From positions 26,146,864 to 26,210,863 of the forward strand of contig CM055194.1 of assembly GCA_029224185.1 (NCBI GenBank): DNA of 64,000 nucleotides, given 5' to 3'. Positions within the stretch are counted from its first letter, which is position 1. Every line of letters begins with the position of its first letter. Position numbers and translations under genes: made by a program. The notes under the pieces are model-generated. The model searched no databases. It had not been told where the DNA came from and saw only the letters and a program-made list of their open reading frames with translations. This document shows, piece by piece, positions 56,304 to 64,000 of this stretch. Origin of the DNA: Karalla daura (taxonomy: Eukaryota; Chordata; Actinopteri; Chaetodontiformes; Leiognathidae).

Positions 56304-56900
56304 GGTCGTATCTGATTTGAAATTCAGACGGATTCCATGATCAAAGAGGCTCAATATCTCTCAGCCGTTCAAAGGGACTTGTATAAAACAAATGTGATGT
56401 GACCAAGTGTAGAGGAGCACTCATTAAGAGCTAAAGCAGATAATGACAGGTAAGATGAGGAGATGGCGCCGTGCTCTAATTCTCCCCCCCCTGAACAGGC
56501 ATTTGTTTGCTTTTTGCCTGTGCTTTTTGTGTCTTCCTCTCGCGCCTGCGTTTTCTGCTGCTTTTGATATTGATTAGGGAGGGAATAGGAGAGGAGGTAC
56601 ACGAGGGTTTCAGACGCCGCTCTCCTGCTCCCTTTTGTCAGACAGCCCTTGAGTTCCTCGCTGTTGTTCTGCGGCGTGCGCCAGCGCGGGGAGTTTGGGT
56701 AGCTTTGCACACAAAGTCACACGGAGCTAAACGCCTCCCTTTAGGGTCTGCAGGGTATAAACCACCCCATTGTTTTCTCTTTTTGTGTTGTTAGCAGAAG
56801 TGAGCGAATACGAACTTTACACCCACCTCGCCCAGGCTTTCTATAATAAAGAGCAACTTTATGCGTTTACAGCTCGGAGGAAAATACTTCAATGTAATGA
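55920..56900. other. intergenic; (TG)n plus poly-G at 56262-56306
   Basis: No gene recognised. The right part (about 56310-56480) is complex sequence that could be regulatory. Confidence 0.45.
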
Positions 56901-56907
56901 AGCAACT

Positions 56908-56909
<2 letters not shown>

Positions 56910-56978
<69 letters not shown>
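56910..56978. repeat. (TG)n microsatellite
   Basis: About 34 perfect TG units. Confidence 0.95.
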
Positions 56979-56980
<2 letters not shown>

Positions 56981-57316
56981 CCGCAGAGAGAGTGAAGGAG
57001 TCTTGAGTGACGTGCTGCTCAGTAGCTGCTCTTTAATCGACACCCGTAGAGAGAGAACGACATGCAAAACAAAGACATGGCATTAGGAAGCAGTAGACAC
57101 GTGTCTGATGCTTTGCAGACTGTAGCCTCGGACTCGCAGCTTTCAGGTCCTGACCTTCTGCTTCCAAATGAGCCGGGTCAGTTTGTAGTCTTTTTGTGCT
57201 TGGAGGAGCTATGAAATATTCAGACTGAGTGCTTCCCTGAGACCAGGCTGGTGGCTGTGGCTTTGTTAGCACCTCCTCGGCCATTCTCCGTCCACTCTGC
57301 ATCTTCAGCCTGCACT

Positions 57317-57338
57317 GGGGGGGGGGGGGGGGGGGGGG
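57317..57338. repeat. poly-G homopolymer
   Basis: Twenty-two consecutive G residues. Confidence 0.9.
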
Positions 57339-57479
57339 CTCAGGAGTCCCTCCGCTCCTCCAACACAAAACATAATGTCCCATTTTCTGCTCATCTGCAC
57401 CAAGGGTTTCTTCCCCGAGAGTTCTCTCCCTCTCTCGTCTGAGTCTCTACCGTGCTGCAGTTCTTCCCTCCTCTCTGCT

Positions 57480-58720
57480 TGATCGCTGGGTGTGTATGTA
57501 TGGCTATTTCCAGCAGGTGAGGGTGTGGGATATAGCTCTATGTGGACTTTGTCAATTCATGACCAATGGCGAGGTCCTGCATTATACACTAAGCTGAGCA
57601 GGAGAGCAGGTTTGTTTTATTCACAACCTTGTGGATTCAAACAGATTGCTCAGGCAGGGGAATTGACGCAGATTCTATCATACAGGTCCAAGACATGGAG
57701 AGAGAACAGGTAGGAATAAACTATGTATAAAAGCAGTGGTAAGCTGGAGCCTCAGGCGAAGCTACACGGGCTGCCATGTTACCCTCCCCAAAGCCACAAT
57801 CAATTCTTGGCTTCACCGTATCCAAATGTTTATTTTTGCTCGGCTGAAATGTAATGACACGTCGTTCTCAGATACGATTGTACCCTTGGCTCGCGTTGGT
57901 TCTACAGCGTGGCCCCGGATAGATGTACCTCGGTTTGGGAGGAAGTCGGTGCCGATCAAATTTAAACAACTTCTAAATAGAGAGAGTTTGGGATCCGCGT
58001 CGTCTCCTGTTTCAGAGCAGACGTTAACACAGACCAATTTCAGCAATTCAAATCACTCCAGAAGCCAAATCCTGGATGTCAGAGCTAACAGGTGTAACAT
58101 ATTACCACTCTCTCCGCCTCCCAGGAAATAATGTCCCATCGCATTCAAAGAAATATTACCATCTCATTCTCATTCATGACACCGGTGGCGTTGGAGCACC
58201 ATCTATATAATCCTGGAATAATTTCCCCCCGCGTCTGTCGTTTCTGGAGTCATAAATAACTGTTCCCAGAGCAAATCCCCCGTAAAAGGGCAGGACGTAT
58301 GTGCGGGTGTTGTGTCCGTCCTGTGTGATATAGAGAGCCTGCGATCTGCTCGGTGGAGCCTGACATGCTCCTAATCCAGCCTGACGGAGGGAAGCGCTCT
58401 GCCGGTTAGCGGGGGCTTCTCTGAGGCGTCCAGCGGAACCGCAACGCCAAATCCCACCGCCAGCCCAATCTTTGCCTCCGCCACAGACACACTACATCCA
58501 TAAGTATTCCATTAACCCGGCCCTGCTGCCTGAAGAGCCGAGCACGCTGAATCAATGAGTCTGTGTCTGCGTCTCTGTTAATGCACTGCACTCCTGCAAA
58601 TGTGATTTCATCTCTACCTGATAACTCCAATCTGCACCTTTGCATCATTGCTGCTGGTTCCTCGTCCGCTGTAAACAAGATCAGCGAGGCTCATTAAAGG
58701 TTCCTCCTCCGTGCAGCTCC
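57480..58720. promoter_or_regulatory. putative conserved noncoding element cluster (inferred)
   Basis: 1.2 kb with no tandem repeat. Words include CAAATGTTTATTTTTGCTCG near 57822, GATCAAATTTAAACAACTTC near 57954, CTGAATCAATGAGTCTGTG near 58548 and CATTAACCCGGCC near 58510. The longest frame (57736-58131) has no domain and contains no spliced continuation. Confidence 0.36.
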
Positions 58721-58803
58721 TCCTCAGGCCTCAGCAGGCTGCAGCCGCCTGGACGGAGCGGGCTTCACCTGCTGGGACTGAGCTTCACCTCTGGGCTTTT
58801 AGG

Positions 58804-58804
<1 letters not shown>

Positions 58805-58842
<38 letters not shown>
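58805..58842. repeat. (CA)n microsatellite
   Basis: About 19 CA units. Confidence 0.95.
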
Positions 58843-58844
<2 letters not shown>

Positions 58845-58849
58845 CCTAA

Positions 58850-59250
58850 GAATCTAAGACGGTTCGATCGAGCCACGCCTGGATGAACCGTGATGTCCTA
58901 GTTGAACAGTAGTAAAAGCAAGGATGGAAAACAAATTCTGCCCTCGATGCAGTCTAGAAACACACAATCACGCCATCAAGAAAACACGTAATGAAGCATT
59001 TTCCTGAATCGGCGCTCTGCTGTCTGGGCAGACTCCCTCAGGAGCAGCCAGGAATTCACCCCTGCAGTCCTCCTCCTTTGCACTAGGGGGCAGTGTGTCA
59101 CTTGAAAACACTCGACTGGGGCCTTCACAGGCCTGTGTGCCACGCTCTCAAACAGTAAATGAAAATCTAAAGTCAAATTGATGTTATCCTCCATAAAAGC
59201 AATGCTCACAGCACACATCGCCTGAATTTAACTGCAGCAAATGATCAACG
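58850..59250. other. intergenic, nothing recognised
   Basis: Short non-repetitive stretch preceding the heptamer array. Confidence 0.45.
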
Positions 59251-59255
59251 GAGGC

Positions 59256-59726
59256 TGGAGGGCGGAGGGCGGAGGGCGGAGGACGGAGGGCGGAGGACGG
59301 AGGGCGGAGGACGGAGGACGGAGGGCGGAGGGCGGAGGGCGGAGGACGGAGGGCGGAGGACGGAGGACGGAGGACGGAGGGCGGAGGGCGCAGGGCGGTG
59401 GGCGACGGGCGGAGGACGGAGGACGGAGGACGGAAGACGGAGGGCGGAGGACGGAGGACAGAGGACGGAGGCCGGCGGGCGACGGGCGACGGGCGGAGGA
59501 CGGAGGACGGAGGACGGAGGACGGAGGACGGAGGATAGAGGACGGAGGCCGGCGGGCGACGGGCGGAGGACGGAGGACGGAGGACGGAGGACGGAGGCCG
59601 GCGGGCGACGGGCGGAGGACGGAGGACGGAGGACGGCGGGCGACGGGCGGAGGACGGAGGACGGAGGACGGAGGACGGAGGCCGGCGGGCGACGGGCGGA
59701 GGACGGAGGACGGAGGCCGGCGGGCG
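59256..59726. repeat. (GGAGGAC/GGAGGGC)n heptamer array
   Basis: Seven-base units GGAGGAC and GGAGGGC with recurrent GGCCGGCGGGCGACGGGC inserts defining longer units in the right half. Gly/Arg-rich plus-strand and Pro/Ser-rich minus-strand frames are artefacts. Confidence 0.94.
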
Positions 59727-59729
59727 TCA

Positions 59730-60665
59730 TGCTTCAGCCTCCTCCAGGATGGAGAGCTGCACGCTGGACCTGGAGGAGGAGCGTGCTCATGCTGACGTCC
59801 TCAGCAGGCTGATCAAGGAGTTGAGATGAAGAGATGAGTGTGCGTGTCTGTGTTTCCTCTACTGGTCAGTGGGCTGCAGGTGTGTGGAGCGGTCGCTGCT
59901 CACACTGGAGAGCGTTTCCAGCCGCTGTTGCTTCCGCTCCAGTGCATCCTGCCAACGTGGAGCTGGTGAAAGGGCAGAGCGAACACTTTCATAGCCAGGA
60001 GCTCTGCATTCCAACACGTGTACAATTAGATGATTTCATCTACTTGAATCGTTGAGATGTCCTTCCTCTAAAAACAGAAAACAGGGAGCCATGCATTGCA
60101 TGAAACATGCGTTTACGTCTTCATGTGAGCGGCAGCGGCCGTGACGGAGCGCTGACACGCTCGGCTCCGTCACACAGTCAATTAGGAGCGGCTGCAGATT
60201 ATTTCTTAATTAAATAGAAGGCTACCTTATCCACAAAGGTACAGCGGCTCACACCTCACAGTGCAACACTAACAGCTGCCAGGCCTTGTTCTGGCTGTGA
60301 GAGAGGGGGCTGTTCATTAAGCTGCGCTATCTCTCCTGGGCTTGTCCACCTGCCTTGATCACGTTTGCATTAATAATGCATCGGCGAGTGCAGTAATACA
60401 ACCATTACATTGGCTGCTCCTCTCAGCCTCGCGCTGGCAGCTCTGCCACCTCAACATGGGGGGAAATTGTAATCTTTTTCTCCTTTATCCGGGGCTCCTC
60501 TCATATCGCCACCCCAAAGAACACATTTCTGCTGTGTACACACACCAAAATGGCTTCACCCTTTCTCTTCTGGGTTCACTACACTTTGAAAACAATACAG
60601 TCGACACGGCTTCCTCCAGATGAAAGTTGACCGTTTGGAGTCACAGTCTGAACAATCTTCATTCC
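59730..60665. promoter_or_regulatory. intergenic with putative noncoding element at 60110-60540 (inferred)
   Basis: About 60110-60540 carries GTCAATTAGGAGC near 60176, TTTCTTAATTAAATAG near 60202 and TTGCATTAATAATGCATCGG near 60365, in repeat-free sequence. No exon is seen. Confidence 0.3.
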
Positions 60666-60680
60666 TCCACAACTCCAGAT

Positions 60681-60716
60681 CCACACACACACACACACAT
60701 ATGTACATATATATAC

Positions 60717-60748
<32 letters not shown>

Positions 60749-60785
60749 ATATACATATACATATACATATATACATACATATATT
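60681..60785. repeat. (CA)n and (TATACA)n compound microsatellite
   Basis: CA run grading into TATATA/CATATA units. Confidence 0.95.
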
Positions 60786-60839
60786 GTGAAACAGCAGAAA
60801 GAACAAGTGTGTGTCCCGGTGCCGACTGATACTGGAGCC

Positions 60840-61440
60840 GCAGACACACCTTTCAAGGTGACCATGAATTTTAATGTTGGCAGGAAATATTTGGGAAGAT
60901 TCCCTTCAATCACAGGTCCAGCCTGATAGGAATAGATCGGGGAGATTTGCATAGATTTCAAACACCTGTAATTAAATCTAAATGTGCCGTGGCCCTTTCT
61001 CAAACAGCGCGAGAGCTCCAAAAACCAGAGGAGGAGGCGGCGTTTCCTGGGATCACAGTCTTGTTAAAATTCACAGAATAATTGTCTTTGTATAGGAGCG
61101 GCATATATCCAAACAGTCAATAGGAGAAACTGAAGCAGTTGTGGAGCAGCCATGACTGCTCGCTGGTTGGGTAAATATTACTTATTATTTTCTAATGTAA
61201 TGCTCCTAAGCCGGAGCTCAGATTTCCATTTGGAAGCAAACATTAAGGAGATTCGGGAACCATCCAAATGGCCAAGTAATTAATGTTACCACGCACGCCC
61301 AAGATATTAGAATGTTAACAGTGTTGGAGCCATGTGATTCCGAATACAGAGTGAGGGCTTTATTACTGCGGCCCAGACAGGGGGTGACATCCCTCCTAAT
61401 TGGGGACATCAGAGTTCCTGCTGCTGCGTCTTATCCTCCA
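60840..61440. promoter_or_regulatory. putative conserved noncoding element (inferred)
   Basis: 600 bp of non-repetitive sequence with GACCATGAATTTTAATGTTG, TTTGCATAGATTTC, CCTGTAATTAAATC, GCCAAGTAATTAATGTTACC near 61272 and CTCCTAATTGGGG near 61393. Density of TAAT cores and absence of frames make it one of the best enhancer candidates. Confidence 0.4.
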
Positions 61441-61601
61441 GTTCAGATCGCTCCTTTTTTAATTTATTCACTTCTCCCCCTTCATTCTCCTTCTCTACCT
61501 CACGCTCCTTATCACTGGGATCTGCTCTCATTAGCAGTCGCAGCACCCCCCCACACACCCCCCCAGCCCCCCCTAGTTTGCATTTCAAGTGGTGGTGCTG
61601 T

Positions 61602-61785
61602 GAAGGAGAGGGGGAGAGAGGGGGAGAGAGAGGGAGGAGAAGGGAAGAGAAAGAGAGGGAGAGAAAAGAGAGAGGAGAAGGGAAGAGAGGGAGAGGGGTG
61701 AGAGAAAGAGAGAGGGGGAGAGAGGAGAGGAGAGAGGAGGGGAGAGAGGGACAGAGGGAGAGAGGGGGACGGAGGGAGAGAGGGA
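61602..61785. repeat. polypurine (GA/GGGA) tract
   Basis: About 180 bases of nearly uninterrupted purine, mainly GAGAGG and GGGAGA words. Glu/Arg-rich and Ser/Pro/Leu-rich frames over it are artefacts. Confidence 0.93.
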
Positions 61786-61839
61786 GCTGTCTCACAGAGT
61801 CGATGCTTCATCACGGAGCTGCTTTCCGACATCTGGAGC

Positions 61840-62147
61840 GTCGTTTTTCCCAGGAGCACCAGTGTGTCATTAACAGGATTAATCTGGGCCCTAATTTCCT
61901 AATGATCGCTGTTTTAATGTATGTGAACGAGTGCAGTCTCTTGACTCATTACCGCCAATTTGCCTGAGACACACATAATCAGACTCTCTAACAACCCACC
62001 AACATTTATTTTTGCTAATATGATTTTTTCTCCACTGTGGATAGAGCAAACACAGTTTAGTTCTGGCTGAGTGGATTTCCAATCAGCGCCGACTCCCAGC
62101 TTTACCAACACTGAGTGACATGCAAATGAGCAAAACCTCATTTACTC

Positions 62148-62148
<1 letters not shown>
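61840..62148. promoter_or_regulatory. putative conserved noncoding element (inferred)
   Basis: Contains CATTAACAGGATTAATCTGG, GCCCTAATTTCCTAATGATC, CATAATCAGACTC, TTGCTAATATGATTTTTTC and an octamer-like GACATGCAAATGAGC at 62118. No reading frame. It is clipped by a (TG)n run at 62149. Confidence 0.4.

Positions 62149-62193
<45 letters not shown>
62149..62193. repeat. (TG)n microsatellite
   Basis: About 22 TG units. Confidence 0.95.
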
Positions 62194-62195
<2 letters not shown>

Positions 62196-62321
62196 CCTCT
62201 GTGGTCTCTGACGTTCTAGCAGATCAGAGCAGGAAGCGGGCTGCGACCTGCGTCGGCAGCAGACCGAAGCAGAACACACACTCACACACTCTGGAGCGGA
62301 GCTGTGAGACATTACCATGGA

Positions 62322-62380
62322 GCTGGGAGCGCTGGGAGCGCTGGGAGCGCTGGGAGCGCTGGGAGCGCTGGGAGCGCTGG
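62322..62380. repeat. 9-bp tandem (GGGAGCGCT)
   Basis: Six to seven perfect copies of GGGAGCGCT. Confidence 0.93.
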
Positions 62381-62399
62381 CGTGTGGGGCTGTGGTGCA

Positions 62400-63410
62400 G
62401 TAAACACACAGATGTATTCAGGCCCCGGGGCGGCTGCAGGGCACACCTGTGAAACCTGGCCGCTGAGTCAGGGTTCAAGAGGAGCGTCTCGAGGAGCTGC
62501 TCCACGAGGAGCTCTGTGGCTGGTGACAGTTGACCTCTGACCTCCTCAGGCCTCTGTGGATGGGGGGGCTTTAATATTAATGTTTGACTTCAACAATTAT
62601 ATTAATGCTGCTAAAGAGGCTTTAGCCAGAGAGATGAGACATGCCCAGAGATCTGGGATTTATTCCCAGGCTAGCAGATAAAATCACGTTTTAGGTTTTG
62701 TTGTCTTTAGCTGCAGCTGAGTGAATGAACAACAGTCCTCACCTGTTTATTGTTTAACACACACCTGACATGTATATGTGATGTAGATGACATATAGAAA
62801 TATATGTAGAAATATATGGATATATTTAAGCACATGTCACTGATAATATTGTTTTATAGCATTTCATACAGGAAACTGTATGAAATGTATTTTAATATAG
62901 AACTAAAATTAGAATTTTCTGCAAAAATCTGATGTTTGAAATATAAAATACCATGAAATTAATGATCAAATAAAAACTTAATTCAACGATGAAGTTAAGA
63001 CAAATTCTTCAGTTCTTCAATTCTTCTACATTAAAAGAATCCATGTAAATGAACCTGGTTCATCTGCTGCCCAGTCATTGGTGTGTGTGAAGCACCAATC
63101 AATAGTCATTGGGGTCAATCGATGCGTGATGACAGCGATGACATCTGGAACCTTGACACTGATTTCACAACGACGCTCGACACGCTCTGACCTGGAAACG
63201 CAACAGATGACATCGTCATGAAATACTTTTGTTACAAAAAATGCGTCAATTAAATCAGACAGTGTTTCGTCGGCGGCAGCAGCCGGGTGTGTGCTAGCTT
63301 CCTCTGCAGGTAATCTACAGCGTGCGTGCAGAGTGTGAAGGTGTGGACAGACCTGCTGACGAGCAGCTGAGCGCGGGTTGGGAAGCTGCTGTGAACGATA
63401 TTCAAACATA
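62400..63410. other. intergenic, nothing recognised
   Basis: AT-rich in the middle (62740-63010). The 127-aa minus-strand frame at 63026-63409 shows no recognisable domain. Confidence 0.45.
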
Positions 63411-63419
63411 ATTGATATC

Positions 63420-64000
63420 TGATTTCATCTGTGACGAAATATTAATTAAAGTCCTTTAAATGCCAGCTCACTAATTGGTTTGCACCTGCATGCTAGGAGC
63501 AGATTTGGTGATTAATATTACCTCGACCCCCCCCCCCGTAAAACCGCTGCTACAAGTGGAGGAGTGCAGGGTAAATATTGAATCTTGGACTAAACTCCTG
63601 CCGTACGCGAGGAGCAGGAAGAGGAAGTGTGCGAGTGGAGGATCCATCCTAATTAAGGAGCAGTAATCAGGCTTGGAGCTGGGGGGGCGCTCCCCGGGTG
63701 TCACTGCTCATATTAAAGCGCGCTGTCCTCCTCCTTCTGTTTGTTGTGCCTGGCTGGCTGCAGCTAATCCCTTTAATATAGCCGCAAATATGCAAATGGC
63801 CCTTTCAATATCCCAAACCTTGAGCTGCGATGGTCTTTTAATTCAACACAAGTTAAGAGCAGGACCTTGTCACTCAAACTCCCTCCTCCCTCATAACGGC
63901 TCTAATGTTTCCCATTACGCTCGGTGCAGCTCATTAAGGACAAGTTTGTGTGAGAAGGCTTTGTGGCTCCCAGGAGGATGCAGGACGCCGCTCCTTCCCT
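63420..64000. promoter_or_regulatory. putative conserved noncoding element cluster, runs off the window (inferred)
   Basis: Includes CTCACTAATTGGTTTGCACC near 63467, GGTGATTAATATTACC near 63507, CATCCTAATTAAGGAG near 63645, AAATATGCAAATGGCCC near 63785 and GCAGCTCATTAAGGAC near 63926. No coding signal; continues beyond the right edge. Confidence 0.38.

Noticed and set aside
59241..59795. Gly/Arg-rich 184-codon frame resembling an RGG protein
   Set aside because: Heptamer array artefact with no conserved flanks.

Overview
The window is vertebrate nuclear DNA, almost certainly from a ray-finned (teleost) fish. Evidence: spliced genes with GT-AG introns, very dense CA/TG microsatellites and minisatellites, hAT-type DNA transposon remnants including a Tol2-like terminus, and genes orthologous to a block of human chromosome 1p22 (KYAT3, LRRC8C, LRRC8D). 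There is no sign of bacterial, viral or organellar sequence.

Layout. 1-7.6 kb: intergenic, with several minisatellites and two stretches that look like conserved noncoding sequence. About 7.7-18.3 kb, minus strand: kyat3 (kynurenine aminotransferase 3 / cysteine-S-conjugate beta-lyase 2). I assembled it from 12 coding exons whose splice phases all agree; they give a 420-residue protein with every PLP-site residue checked. Its introns are packed with tandem repeats. These include a 2.2 kb satellite of 22-bp units interrupted by a 772-bp nonautonomous hAT element, and (TG)n tracts placed directly at three splice acceptors. 18.3-21.8 kb: AT-rich spacer with a Tol2-like terminal fragment. About 21.9-29.8 kb, plus strand: lrrc8c (two coding exons, 795 aa). 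About 30.2-35.2 kb, plus strand: lrrc8d (one coding exon, 850 aa, preceded by probable untranslated exons and ending at a polyadenylation signal at 35151). 35.5-64 kb: no protein-coding gene found. It holds large tandem arrays (28-bp CT-rich, compound trinucleotide, AACACACAG, GGCCCA/GGTCCA hexamer, GGAGGAC heptamer), separated by non-repetitive TAAT-rich islands that look like developmental enhancers. In human the gene desert beyond LRRC8D surrounds ZNF326 and BARHL2, so this half may be part of a BARHL2-type regulatory block. That is inference from synteny.

The two lrrc8 genes are tandem paralogues encoding subunits of the volume-regulated anion channel (VRAC), which assembles with LRRC8A. 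kyat3 is divergently oriented upstream of lrrc8c and acts in kynurenine and sulfur-amino-acid metabolism; its adjacency is conserved synteny, not an operon-like functional link. Most long open frames in the window come from tandem repeats and are not annotated as genes. Untranslated exons, regulatory islands and dispersed-repeat calls are inferences and carry low confidence.
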